Both the position numbers and the translations under genes were made by a program. Under the pieces are notes generated by a model that was given only the letters and a program-made list of their open reading frames with translations, did not search any database and was not told where the DNA came from. Source: Candidatus Delongbacteria bacterium (GTDB lineage Bacteria; CAIWAD01). From it: a stretch of DNA of 64,000 nt. Where the stretch lies: contig JACKCN010000007.1 of the NCBI GenBank assembly GCA_020634015.1, positions 124,001 through 188,000 on the forward strand. Reading direction: 5' to 3'. Below are positions 18,301-26,439 of the stretch, one piece after another (the stretch's first letter is position 1; every line of letters starts with the position of its first letter).

Positions 18301-18460
18301 TGAACACGGCCTGGTCGTAGCCACCCTGGTAGTAGTACACATCGAACCACTGGCTCTCGATGAAGCGCCACACCTTGTGATCGTACTGCACCTTGTTCTG
18401 CCCGAAGGCCGAGGCCAGCAGGGGCAGAAGCAGGGCCAGCAGGGCACACGCGAATCTCAT
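15326..18460 (-). CDS. Exported metallopeptidase - TolB-like propeller - Omp85-type barrel fusion
   Basis: A 1044-residue envelope protein with three modules. Residues 1-20 are a signal peptide (ALLALLLPLLASAFG). Residues ~25-260 form a peptidase-MA-like domain with the zinc motif HHELTHAIS and a downstream WFAEGLSEW that can give the third ligand. About 270-560 contains repeated PD40/TolB-type blades (e.g. PSWSPAGDRIAFVA, PSFSPDGKRLVFVS). From ~650 to the end is a beta-barrel resembling the bacterial surface antigen (Omp85/BamA) domain, ending in a terminal Phe (LYLTLGADF), the usual outer-membrane signature. This suggests an outer-membrane protein with a periplasmic peptidase/propeller. It overlaps coaE upstream (ATGA). 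Confidence 0.85.
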   Translation of the reverse strand: MRFACALLALLLPLLASAFGQNKVQYDHKVWRFIESQWFDVYYYQGGYDQAVFTAQVADSAYQQLSRDFDWELPDNERIVIITYQSHNDFANTNVSSGLVEESVGGFTEFFKNRVVIPFQGSWEDYRHVIHHELTHAISLSMIYGDSILRGAIRFPLPLWFAEGLSEWTSRGGWDREANMFMADASISGYLGDIPQLYGFLSYKGGQSVFNYIEYEFGKPKVAEIMHRVKSMHNVERAFESSLGYGVEELSVKWKAYLNRIYWPTIKDRQIAWDLADRITDHRELRNFVNNSPAISPSGDRMIWLSDRTGYFDLYSSSITEPEKAHRILHGQQSGKFESLHWLRPGISWSPDENRIAIASKAGDQDALFILDPESGKVLAEYKFDLEGLFSPSWSPAGDRIAFVALQKGHSDIWILDLDSGDIEKVTEDRYSDFDPSFSPDGKRLVFVSDRNDDLSTDRFFDMSAEDYGQMDVYEAVLDENRLRRVTHSPFKERTPVYTWQDEILFVSDAGGAFNLYSVPADQQAVPLRRTNMLTGIFQPSVSRTGKLLFSSFEQGGYDIFLLKDINRLPYLDEMPDDDEALLPFNRLDQTPAVAGETREPLREDVADALIGREGEWKHFDFTTLDTFEERQKETREDKDKADEEVAPVPRQDEAGNYVPRDYRIRFSPDLAEADAYYDNLYGFQGAGEIVFSDLLGNHRLNLYLNVYDRIELSNFHLHYIYQARRTDVGGGVFRYVRYLDSEVHDRFYQDNQFGAFASASYPFNQFMRLGQTVTWTTITRDSLNRAEVDPYGYGVETFHDYLKGNFLTSTTSLVFDNSLWGSTGPANGSRAALSYTRSYAVDTRAAVGNDFHSLELDMRKYFRLSPDLGIAARASMGASYGSQRQVFFLGGAPGWINSKYYKAYSDTTENTLRSDITELYYSSFIQPLRGTAIYQGEGDRYALANLEFRFPIIHYLVTGWPFNMALFNLRGVLFTDVGTAWYQDKGYDAADSDGHLRDLMLGYGWGTRLNVGFALLKFDWAWSSTLDGNPLGPQLYLTLGADF

Positions 18461-19080
18461 GGAGTGGAATCCTCTCTCAGGCTCAGGCCCAGCCCCGTGA
18501 ACAGGGGGGCCACTTCTTCACGCAGGCGGCTGGCCAGCTCGGCCACGCCCGCGGCATTCTCGATCACCCGATGGGCGCGCCACGCCTTGTCTTCCTGGGG
18601 AATCTGGCTGGCGATGCGCTCGTGTGCTTCCTCGGGGGAAAACCCCCGGGTGCGCAGCAGGCGGTCGATGCGCTGCTCATCGGGGGCCAGCACCACCCAG
18701 ATCTCGTCGCAGGACTCCTCGATGCCCCATTCGAAGATCAGGGCCGCATCCAGCACCACCAGCGGCTGGTCTTCCAGCGCTTCCAGGCGCGAGTCAAGGC
18801 TGCGGGCCAGTTCGGGATAGACCATCTCGTTCAGCTCCTGCAGCGCCCCCGCGTCCCCGAAGACCAGACGCCCCAGTTCCCGGCGCAGCAGGCTGCCATC
18901 CTCGGCGAAGACGCCGGGCCCGAAACGCTCGCGCACCCGGGCCAGCAGTGCGGCATCGCTTTCCAGCACCTCGCGGGCCACGGCGTCGGCATCCACCACG
19001 GGAATCCGTTGGTGGCGGAACCAGTTGGCCACAAGGGTCTTTCCCGCCGCGATGCCCCCCGTCAGCCCGATCAGGTACAT
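18457..19080 (-). CDS. coaE: Dephospho-CoA kinase
   Basis: Catalyses the last step of coenzyme A synthesis, 3'-phosphorylation of dephospho-CoA. It has 207 residues: the P-loop in LIGLTGGIAAGKT, the DADAVARE motif, the LVVLDAALIFEWG strand and the RTRGFSPEEAHERIASQ lid region. The frame stays open upstream, but the P-loop should begin within a few residues of the start, so I chose the ATG at 19080. TATCTTG at 19123-19129 on the minus strand resembles the local -7 promoter element. The end overlaps the start of the propeller/barrel gene. Confidence 0.95.
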   Translation of the reverse strand: MYLIGLTGGIAAGKTLVANWFRHQRIPVVDADAVAREVLESDAALLARVRERFGPGVFAEDGSLLRRELGRLVFGDAGALQELNEMVYPELARSLDSRLEALEDQPLVVLDAALIFEWGIEESCDEIWVVLAPDEQRIDRLLRTRGFSPEEAHERIASQIPQEDKAWRAHRVIENAAGVAELASRLREEVAPLFTGLGLSLREDSTP

Positions 19081-19166
19081 GGATCTCCGCCCTTGTCGAA
19101 CAGTCAACGCGAATGGCCGGCCCAAGATAGTCAAAGCCTGCGGCCCGGGGCGGTTTCCCACGGGGC

Positions 19167-22100
19167 TCAGCGAATCAGGGCCAATCGCCCCTGCACACGA
19201 CTGCCATCGGGGGCCACCACACTGTAGAGATAGACTCCGGATGGCAGGGCGTTGCCTTGATGATCCTGCCCCAGCCAGCGCACGGCGCCCGAACCCTCGT
19301 GTTCCTCAAGGGTTTCCAGCAGTTGTCCATCCATGGCGTGCAGGCGAATCGTCGACCCCCGGGGCAGCCCCGCGAAGACCAGACCGCTGCCGCCCTCCGC
19401 ACCGGGTCCGGATACGCGCCAGGGATTGGGATAGACGCGGAACTCCGCCAGCCCCTCCACGGCGGCCTGAATCAGCACCCGGGCGCCGTCCCCCACCAGT
19501 GGCGTCCCGTCCGCGGCCCGCAGCCCCTGACTGATCAGCAGCAGGCGTGGGCTGCCTGCCCGCAGCGGACGCGAGGGATCGAGGCTCAGCACGACCGCGC
19601 GTTCCGATTCGACGGCGGGAGCGGCAATCTGTTCCCGAAGTGGCTCGAATCGATACGATTCGGCAAGCGCCAGACCCTGGGAATCCATCGCCCGGCTGAA
19701 CTCCAGGCGCACGCGATTGCCGGGCAGCACCTCCGCCCGCTGGATCACGGGGGCGGGCAGAGCCTGCGGCTCGCGCGCTAGACCCAGTACCAGACTGTCC
19801 ATCCAGGCTCCGCTGGTGCCCACGAGGCCTTGCAGCTCGAGGGTCCAGTCTTCAGGCTGGCTCACTGCGGGCAGCTCCAGGCGCAGCAGGCGCCCCTGGC
19901 CACTCAGCAGCATGCTCGCGGGCCGCCTGGGTTGGCCCGCCGGATCGCGCAGCTGAATCGCCGATTCCAGCCCAGCCCGCCGCAGGGCGGCGCTGAAACG
20001 CAAGGTCAGCCCGGTGTCGCCGCTGTGTTCCCACTGCTCCAGCTCGGGGGGATTGGCGCCCTGCAGTTCCAGACTGGGCGAGAGGGCGCTGCTCTGGCCG
20101 GCCCGCAGGCTGCGCAACCGGTAACTGCGGCGCTCGCCCGCCACCAGGCTGCTGTCCTGCCACTCAAGCCCTTCGCCCGCGAGGCGCGCCAGCACCGTGT
20201 TCGCCGGCTCGCCCGCCAGCACCAGAACCGAGTCGGGCACAACCCCGGAATGGCTCCAGGCCAGCAGGATCCGGTCACGGGCCAGCGGACGGCTGCGGCT
20301 GTCCCAGAGCGGCGGGCGTGGATCGTCGGGTTCGTCCGCGCGCCAGAGGCGACTGCCGGCACTGGCCGCGCCGTCGGCGGGCAACAGCAGTTCCTCCTGG
20401 CCATCGCCGTCCCGGTCCAGCACCAGCAGGCTTGCGCCATTGACGCCCGCACCCAGTTGACGGAGGGCGCCCAGACGCCTGCCCCCCTCAGACAAGGACA
20501 CGCTGTAAGCCAGCGGTGTCAGCAGCAGCGCCAGTTCGGCCTCTCCATTCTCAGGATGCCAGAGGGCCAGTGCATTGGCGAAACCTTCGCCGTCGGCCAC
20601 TCCCACAAAGTCGAGGGAGTCCAGGGGCAGCAGGTCCCCGGCGGGCTCGGGTCGCCCCAGCAACAGCAGGCGCCAGACCTGGCCGCCCGCTTCGCTCTCC
20701 TGGCTGGGCGCCGGGCTGTGCAGCAGCAGCGCCACACCCTGAGCCGCACCCTGGGGCACCGCACACAGCCAGGCGCCGGGGCCCGTCCAGCCCGGAAAGT
20801 CCAGCTGCGAGTCCAGCCTGCTGGTGCCGCCGGTGAAGGCATGGCTGAAGAGATGTCCGGAACGGTCGGCCAGAAACAGCTCGCTCTGGCCGTCCCCGTC
20901 CGTGTCGGCAAGGCAGCCACCGGGCGGGCCCTGGGCGCTGGGCTGGCCTTCCCAGGGGCTGGGCAGATCCAGCAGCCAGTGGGGAGTCGGTGCGCGGTCA
21001 CCGGCAGGATCCTCGACGCAGCTCCAGAGTGAGTTGCGGCGCAGGTCGTCCGCAGTCTGCAGCAGCAACAGATCCCGCGGCGAGAGCGCGGGAATCTGGA
21101 TCAGGCCCCCCGCCCAGTGCTGCCCGTCCTGCCACACGAGGCTGTCGGGAAGTCCGCCCTGGCGTGCTTCCCAGAGTTGGGCGCGGCCCGAGATGCCCAG
21201 CAGGAATTCGCTGTTGCCGTCGCCGTCGCTGTCGCCCACCCCCTTGGGCAGCAGGTGGCCGAAGTCTCTGGCATCGGGAGTCACGGTACCGTCCGGGGAT
21301 ATCGCATACACGCGGCAGACATCGGGCACCAGCCGGTTCTGGCTCCAGGGGGCCAGCAGGGTTTCGGGAGTGCCGTCGCCGTCCCAGTCCCCGGCTTGGC
21401 CCAGCCAGACACCCGCGGGAAGGTCAAAGGACTCATCCGCACGCACGGCCGGTGGGTCTTCCGTGGGCCAGGTCAGGGAAACAGGCTCCGTGCGTGTGAC
21501 AAGCCCCGCCTCGTTGACCAGTTCCAGCGTGATCCGGGCCGTTCCGCCCGCCGGGCCATCCAGCAGCAGCCGGTGCTCTCCGGCCAGAAAACGCGTGCGC
21601 CGGATGCCGCCGGGTTCCAGTTCCGCGGTCAGGCTGGCGCGCTCGTCGCACGCCAGTTCCAGCAGAAAGGGTTGTTGCCCGGCCTGGCGCACGCTGCGCC
21701 AGCTCTGTTCCAGAATCACCGGCGCCGTGTCATCCAGTGCGAAACGGCTGTGCGCCAGCACCCGGTTGCCGTTCAGGCTTTCCAGCTCCAGCCAGAGGGA
21801 GTGGCTGCTCTGCGGGTCCAGCTGGGCGAGGATCGCGGAATGCAGCGTGTCAGCCACCCAGGGAGTATCGCTTGCGGCCAGACTCAGTCCGCTGGCCCAG
21901 CTGTCGCCCAAGCGGAGCTCGGCATGGGAAAAGAGCGAGCCCCAGGCGCTGAGCACGATGCCCTGCTCCAGCAGACTCGCGGAGGGCAGCTGGGTGCCAT
22001 TGGCCGGAGAGAGAATCGCGACCCGGGGCGCTCCCCCGAGGGACAGCAGGACCGGCGGATCAAGTACCCCCGCCGCGCTTTCCTCGTCCCAGCCCTCGGC

Positions 22101-23438
22101 GCCGATGTCCCGCGCGCTCAGCAGCAGGCGATCCTTGACCCCGGCCGGGCTCAGGTCGGGCTCCAGGCTGAGCAACAGGGCACAGGCCGCGCTCACCCAG
22201 GGCGCCGAGGCGCTGGTGCCCGAAAAGCTCTGCCAGCCTCCGCCCAGAGCGGTGGTGAGAATGTTCACCCCGGGCGCCAGCAGATCCAGTCCGGGGCCGT
22301 AACTGGAGGATCCCGCGCGCACCAGGCGCGGTGGTCCCTGCAGCAGGAGGGCCGATCCCACTGCGATGGTGCTCGGAAAACCGCTGGGCCAGTGGGGACT
22401 GGCATCTCCCGTGTTGCCGCTGGAAGCCACAGCCACCACGCCCCGCGAACGGGCGTACTCCAGCAGATCCTCGAGCAGCGGACTGGCGGCCGTGTCACCG
22501 AAACTCAAGTTCAGCACACGCGCCCCGCGGTCGATGGCGTAGAGAATCGCGGCGGCCACGTCATCTTCTTCCAGCCAACCCAGCGAATTGGCCGCGCGCA
22601 GGGGCAGCATGCGGCAGCCGGGGGCCAGCCCGGCGATGCCCAATCCATTCTGGCGTGCGGCACCGATGATGCCCGACACGGCCGTGCCGTGGCCGTGCTC
22701 GTCCCAGGGCTGGTTGTCCTGTTCGCGGTGATCCCCGGGCGCGGGAAATTCCGGGGAGTCGGTGAAGTCCCAGCCCAGCAGGTCGTCCACGAAGCCGTTG
22801 CCGTCGGTGTCCAGCCCGTCCAGATCGTCCGGATCCAGGCGCCAGCCGCCCTGCCCATCGGGCTGGATCACGCCGTCCCCGTCCAGGTCTTCCCCCGCAT
22901 TGATCGCCCACTGCTCGCGCAGATCGGGATGCCAGGGGTCCACGCCCGTGTCGATCACGGCCACGATGAGGCCCGGATCCCCCTCCGTGATCCGCCAGGC
23001 GCTCTCGGCCCCCAGCCAGTCCAGGGCCCATTGCTCACTGCGCAGGGAATCGTCCGGGGTCACGGGGTCCTGGCAGAGCGCAAGCCGGCGGTTGGGCCAG
23101 ATTCGCTCCACCGAGTCCAGCGCACGCAGCGCCAGCTCCAGTTGATCGGGGCGACCGCTTTCCAGCAGATGCCAGCCCAGGGATGCCTCGTGGGAAGAGC
23201 GATGCAGCGGGGTATCCGCGGTCAGCAGACCCGCCGGAAGGCCGGCCAGTTGGGACGCACTGCGTGATCCCGCGGCGGCAGGGTCTTCGCGGAAGCGCAC
23301 CAGCAGACCGTTGGCGTGGGTGGGCCCGGTGAGCAGCACCATCAGCAGCGGGAGGAGTACGGCCCGGGTCCGCCCGGCAAGGGCGTGTCCGGTGTGCCGG
23401 GCAGGGGCCGGCCCGCGCTCAGGAATTGCGCTCGGCAA
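19167..23438 (-). CDS. Giant secreted subtilisin-like protease (S8) with FG-GAP-like repeats and C-terminal sorting module
   Basis: About 1423 residues. Signal-peptide core AVLLPLLMVLLTG, then a propeptide region. In the S8 domain, catalytic Asp is in AVIDTGVDPWHPDL, His in DEHGHGTAVSGIIGA and Ser in SGTSASAPWVSAA. The middle holds several Asp-rich FG-GAP/EF-loop-like repeats (GDWDGDGTPE, GDSDGDGNSE, ADTDGDGQSE, LDRDGDGQEE). The last ~90 residues (FRVYPNPWR ... GLPRGSTIRLHAMDGQ ... SGVYLYSV) match FlgD-like/type-A sorting modules of the FCB group, implying secretion and surface attachment. The start is uncertain: no ATG lies between the end of the TPR gene and the signal peptide, and TTG at 23438 fits best. 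Confidence 0.88.
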   Translation of the reverse strand: MPSAIPERGPAPARHTGHALAGRTRAVLLPLLMVLLTGPTHANGLLVRFREDPAAAGSRSASQLAGLPAGLLTADTPLHRSSHEASLGWHLLESGRPDQLELALRALDSVERIWPNRRLALCQDPVTPDDSLRSEQWALDWLGAESAWRITEGDPGLIVAVIDTGVDPWHPDLREQWAINAGEDLDGDGVIQPDGQGGWRLDPDDLDGLDTDGNGFVDDLLGWDFTDSPEFPAPGDHREQDNQPWDEHGHGTAVSGIIGAARQNGLGIAGLAPGCRMLPLRAANSLGWLEEDDVAAAILYAIDRGARVLNLSFGDTAASPLLEDLLEYARSRGVVAVASSGNTGDASPHWPSGFPSTIAVGSALLLQGPPRLVRAGSSSYGPGLDLLAPGVNILTTALGGGWQSFSGTSASAPWVSAACALLLSLEPDLSPAGVKDRLLLSARDIGAEGWDEESAAGVLDPPVLLSLGGAPRVAILSPANGTQLPSASLLEQGIVLSAWGSLFSHAELRLGDSWASGLSLAASDTPWVADTLHSAILAQLDPQSSHSLWLELESLNGNRVLAHSRFALDDTAPVILEQSWRSVRQAGQQPFLLELACDERASLTAELEPGGIRRTRFLAGEHRLLLDGPAGGTARITLELVNEAGLVTRTEPVSLTWPTEDPPAVRADESFDLPAGVWLGQAGDWDGDGTPETLLAPWSQNRLVPDVCRVYAISPDGTVTPDARDFGHLLPKGVGDSDGDGNSEFLLGISGRAQLWEARQGGLPDSLVWQDGQHWAGGLIQIPALSPRDLLLLQTADDLRRNSLWSCVEDPAGDRAPTPHWLLDLPSPWEGQPSAQGPPGGCLADTDGDGQSELFLADRSGHLFSHAFTGGTSRLDSQLDFPGWTGPGAWLCAVPQGAAQGVALLLHSPAPSQESEAGGQVWRLLLLGRPEPAGDLLPLDSLDFVGVADGEGFANALALWHPENGEAELALLLTPLAYSVSLSEGGRRLGALRQLGAGVNGASLLVLDRDGDGQEELLLPADGAASAGSRLWRADEPDDPRPPLWDSRSRPLARDRILLAWSHSGVVPDSVLVLAGEPANTVLARLAGEGLEWQDSSLVAGERRSYRLRSLRAGQSSALSPSLELQGANPPELEQWEHSGDTGLTLRFSAALRRAGLESAIQLRDPAGQPRRPASMLLSGQGRLLRLELPAVSQPEDWTLELQGLVGTSGAWMDSLVLGLAREPQALPAPVIQRAEVLPGNRVRLEFSRAMDSQGLALAESYRFEPLREQIAAPAVESERAVVLSLDPSRPLRAGSPRLLLISQGLRAADGTPLVGDGARVLIQAAVEGLAEFRVYPNPWRVSGPGAEGGSGLVFAGLPRGSTIRLHAMDGQLLETLEEHEGSGAVRWLGQDHQGNALPSGVYLYSVVAPDGSRVQGRLALIR

Positions 23439-24357
23439 GCCGTGCTTCCAGGCTTTGCCGCCATTGCACGAGCGACTCGTGATCGCCTTCGACATTGCCG
23501 GGTTCCAGCAGGTCGCACACCACTCCCAGAGCCAGTTCCAGGTAACCCTGTTCCTCGTAGACCCGCGCCAGGGCGCGGCTGCGGATCGGTTGGGGCGTGC
23601 CCTGGGCCGTGCGTGTGACGAACAGTTCGCCATGGTCCGGTGCGGCGGGAACCGCCGGCGGTTGGGGAACCGGGGGAGCCTCGGGTGGGGCGATGTCCTC
23701 GACCGGGCCGCCTTCGACGGGGCCGCCCTCGACGTCCACCGTCCGCCGCGGGTCCTGCGGGTCCGGGTCCTTTCCGGGGGACGGGGGGCGTGTGGGTGAC
23801 GGTTCGCGCGTATCCCCGGGAAGAGCCTTGCCCGGGGCCGGCTGCGGAGCTTCGGGGCTTTCGTGCACATCGATCAGGCGCCGGATCAGTGTGGCGATCT
23901 CTTCGTCACGCGCGCGCCGTTCGCCTTCGGTGGGTGCGAGGATCTCACGGAATTCCGGCTCGTGAATCAGGCCCGCGCTGCGCATCCGGTCCCGCAGGCG
24001 CGGATTGAGCCGGTCGCGGCTCCAGGCTTCTTCCAGCAGGCCGTTGACCGTATCACGGCTGGCACTGGCCATGCACTCCACCAGCAACTCGAAGGAAGCA
24101 TGACCCGAGACACAACAGGAGCTGGCCAGCAGCAGTTCGCGCCGCGCGTCGTCCACCTGGCCCATCGACAGCAGCAGTTCGCCCAGCACCTGATGGCCGC
24201 TGGAATAGGCCGGATAACGCTTGATGCCCTGGCGCAACAGGCGCAGGGCCTGGCGGCTCCGGCCTTCCATGGCCTCCAGTTCCGCCAGACGGGCGAAGAC
24301 CCAGGGACGACGGCCAAGCGAGCGCCGCAAGGAGCGGATCTGGGCTTTCAGGTGCAT
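23419..24357 (-). CDS. TPR-type protein with proline-rich linker
   Basis: A 312-residue protein without a signal peptide. The N-terminal ~100 residues read like tetratricopeptide helices (RLAELEAMEGRSRQALRLL, GELLLSMGQVDDARRELLL). The middle, about residues 165-245, is a low-complexity Pro/Glu/Asp linker with a duplicated EGGPVEGGPVE. The C-terminus has another TPR-like pair (LARVYEEQGYLELALGVVCD). It probably mediates protein-protein contacts; the partner is unknown. Its ATG overlaps the end of the STAS-like gene by 10 bp, and its end overlaps the putative start of the giant subtilase. Confidence 0.7.
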   Translation of the reverse strand: MHLKAQIRSLRRSLGRRPWVFARLAELEAMEGRSRQALRLLRQGIKRYPAYSSGHQVLGELLLSMGQVDDARRELLLASSCCVSGHASFELLVECMASASRDTVNGLLEEAWSRDRLNPRLRDRMRSAGLIHEPEFREILAPTEGERRARDEEIATLIRRLIDVHESPEAPQPAPGKALPGDTREPSPTRPPSPGKDPDPQDPRRTVDVEGGPVEGGPVEDIAPPEAPPVPQPPAVPAAPDHGELFVTRTAQGTPQPIRSRALARVYEEQGYLELALGVVCDLLEPGNVEGDHESLVQWRQSLEARLAERNS

Positions 24358-24794
24358 GGGGAGTCCTCCCTGGGCTGACCGTTGAAGGGCGCCGAATGGG
24401 CGAGTTCCGGGTCCAGCTCAAGCCATTCCAGTGCCGACGGCAGTGCGTTGAAGACCTGGCTCGTCACCGCACGGTCGCGCGAGAGCTCGACGAAACGGCG
24501 GCAGATGGCCAGCAGGGCCGGGTCCTGCGCCACGATCGCGCGGCGGTAGAATGGGTAGTGCTCGCCCAGACGATCCTGCAGGGTCACGGCCTGTTCGACC
24601 AGATCATCCTCCGGAATGACCCGGGCCGCGCCCAGATCCACCAGGGAGATCAACCGACTGTCCACGCTCATCAGCTGGCGCACCGTGAGGTGCGCCTGGA
24701 ACGCCAGCCGCCGCAGAACGCCCAGGTTCAGGTCCTGATCCACGCGCACGTGCACCAGTTTCAGGTCGGGCAGAAAAGTCAAGGTCTCGCCCAT
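24348..24794 (-). CDS. Small STAS/SpoIIAA-like protein (tentative)
   Basis: A 148-residue soluble protein. The opening LKLVHVRVDQDLNLGVLRRLA, then RLISLVDLGAARVIPEDDL, has the beta-alpha-beta pattern of SpoIIAA-like/STAS domains, but I cannot identify a phosphorylatable Ser with confidence. Function unknown. I chose ATG 24794, which overlaps the lptE stop as TGATG; a TTG two codons earlier is possible. It is coupled to lptE upstream and the TPR gene downstream, so the operon runs lptE, this gene, TPR gene, subtilase. Confidence 0.55.
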   Translation of the reverse strand: MGETLTFLPDLKLVHVRVDQDLNLGVLRRLAFQAHLTVRQLMSVDSRLISLVDLGAARVIPEDDLVEQAVTLQDRLGEHYPFYRRAIVAQDPALLAICRRFVELSRDRAVTSQVFNALPSALEWLELDPELAHSAPFNGQPREDSPCT

Positions 24795-25291
24795 CACCAA
24801 TCCGCCAGCATCTTCTGGTTGATCGAGAGCACCAGCTTCTCCACCGCACGCCCGATTGCCTGGTCACGGGTTTCGCTGGCGGGATCGTAGGTGCCCCACT
24901 CATTGAACGTGGTCTTCCACAGTTCCTTGTCTTCCACCAGATCGACAAAAGCCACTTCCACTTTCAGGGTCACCCGGATCCCGGTCACCTGATCCTGGTC
25001 GGTGAACTGCTCCACCTTTTCCGTTACCGCCAGCAAGCGCGAATCCAGCCTGGAATTGGCGCCGTCCAGCGCGCTCACGCTGAGCAGCCCATCGGCCAGA
25101 AAACGGTCGGTGAGCAGGTCGGTCAGGGTTTCGGCGATCCCCGACTCGGCGGTCCTGTTTTCGACCAGCGGAATCGCGATGGTCTTGAGGTGGGGCGGCA
25201 GGGTGCCCTTGAGCGAATAGGCACAGCCCGCCAGCAGGACCAGGCCGACAAGCAGGAAGGTTCGAAGGGTGGCTGGGCGCAGGTCTCGCAT
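24794..25291 (-). CDS. lptE: LPS-assembly lipoprotein LptE-like
   Basis: Outer-membrane lipoprotein of the LptE family, which plugs LptD for lipopolysaccharide insertion. The 165 residues begin with a lipoprotein signal peptide and the lipobox LLAGC, followed by YSLKGTLPPHLKTIAIPLVENRT, the typical start of the mature domain, and an ELWKTTFNEWGTYD region. A DUF4136-like lipoprotein is an alternative. It has a clear ATG at 25291 and sits 50 nt downstream of the sigma-54 activator gene. Confidence 0.8.
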   Translation of the reverse strand: MRDLRPATLRTFLLVGLVLLAGCAYSLKGTLPPHLKTIAIPLVENRTAESGIAETLTDLLTDRFLADGLLSVSALDGANSRLDSRLLAVTEKVEQFTDQDQVTGIRVTLKVEVAFVDLVEDKELWKTTFNEWGTYDPASETRDQAIGRAVEKLVLSINQKMLADW

Positions 25292-25341
25292 GGGGTCGAT
25301 TCGTCCGTTGGGGCCGGATCCCGCGTGAGTGCGGGCGGCGG

Positions 25342-26439
25342 TCAGAGTCCGTAGCGCCGGATCTTGCGGTAGAGCGTGCGCTCGGAGATGCCCAGTGAGC
25401 GGGCCGCCAGATTGCGATTGCCACCATGGTCGGCCAGCACTTCGCGGATGTGGTCGCGTTCCAGTTCCTCGACGGTCATCTGGGTCAGATCCAGCTCCTG
25501 GCGCGACAGACGTTGTGCTTCCTGCTGCTCGCTCAGCAGGGTCTTGATCTCGGCCAGTTCGTGCTGGATGAAATAGAACATCTGGCGCAGCAACTCGGGC
25601 GTCATGGCCGAGCCCTCGGACTGGCTCTCCATGGGACGCAACACGGGCAGCAGCGCGCTGGAGCCGTCCTGGGCCAGGCGCTCGTCGACCAGACGGGCGT
25701 CGATGGCTCCGCCCCCCGAGAAGATCAGCAGGGATTCGACGAAGTTCTTCAGTTCACGCACATTGCCTTGCCAGTAGTGGCCCTGAAGCCGTTCGAGAGC
25801 CTCGGGGCGCAGCTGCGGTTCGGCCATCCTGTTGCTCTGGCAGAAATGGGTGATCACATGGCGCACGATGTCCGGAATGTCTTCGGGCCGGTCACGCAGC
25901 GGAGGCAGCACGATGTTGATCGCCTTGAGCCGGAAGTAGAGATCCTGGCGGAAACTGCCCTGCTGGACTTCGGTGGCCAGGTCGCGGTTGGTGGCCGCCA
26001 CCACGCGCACGTTGACGTTGAGCGGAACCTGTCCGCCCACCCGCATGAACTCGCCGGTTTCCAGCACCCGCAGGATCTTGACCTGACTGAAGAGCGGCAT
26101 CTCGCCGATCTCGTCCAGAAAGATCGTGCCGCCATTGGCCAGCTCGAACATGCCCTTGCGCTGACGATCGGCCCCCGTGAACGCGCCCTTCTCGTGTCCG
26201 AAGACTTCGGACTCGAAAATGCCTTCGGGAATCGCGCCGCAGTTCACCGTGATCAGTGGCCCCTCGGCGCGACGGCTGTTCTCGTGGATCGCGCGGGCCA
26301 CCAATTCCTTGCCCGTGCCCGACTCGCCCGTGACCAGCACACTCAGATCCGTGGCCGCCACCTGGGCGATCACGCTGGCCACCTGCTGCATGGCCGGACC
26401 GCTGCCGGCGATGCCCACTTTGCGCAGCAGGGATATCAC
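25342..26439 (-). CDS. Sigma-54-dependent transcriptional activator without receiver domain
   Basis: AAA+ activator of RpoN-dependent promoters, 365 residues. The central domain has Walker A GESGTGKE, the sigma-54-contacting GAFTGA loop intact, Walker B FLDEIGEM, and the R-finger region [13 protein letters not shown]. The C-terminal Fis-type helix-turn-helix reads [24 protein letters not shown]. Almost nothing precedes the AAA+ domain, so there is no receiver, GAF or PAS input and control must come from elsewhere. The start is GTG 26439, overlapping the epimerase stop (GTGA). An rpoN gene lies at the right end of this window. Confidence 0.93.
   Translation of the reverse strand: MISLLRKVGIAGSGPAMQQVASVIAQVAATDLSVLVTGESGTGKELVARAIHENSRRAEGPLITVNCGAIPEGIFESEVFGHEKGAFTGADRQRKGMFELANGGTIFLDEIGEMPLFSQVKILRVLETGEFMRVGGQVPLNVNVRVVAATNRDLATEVQQGSFRQDLYFRLKAINIVLPPLRDRPEDIPDIVRHVITHFCQSNRMAEPQLRPEALERLQGHYWQGNVRELKNFVESLLIFSGGGAIDARLVDERLAQDGSSALLPVLRPMESQSEGSAMTPELLRQMFYFIQHELAEIKTLLSEQQEAQRLSRQELDLTQMTVEELERDHIREVLADHGGNRNLAARSLGISERTLYRKIRRYGL

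Noticed and set aside
16061..18820. A 919-codon open frame on the plus strand
   Set aside because: It is antisense to the peptidase-propeller-barrel gene, consists of a GC-driven shadow with no domains, and is covered by a gene with clear motifs.
23439..23870. A longer N-terminus for the giant subtilase
   Set aside because: This part is an out-of-frame reading of the TPR gene (Arg/Pro/Ser-rich) and lies before the signal peptide.
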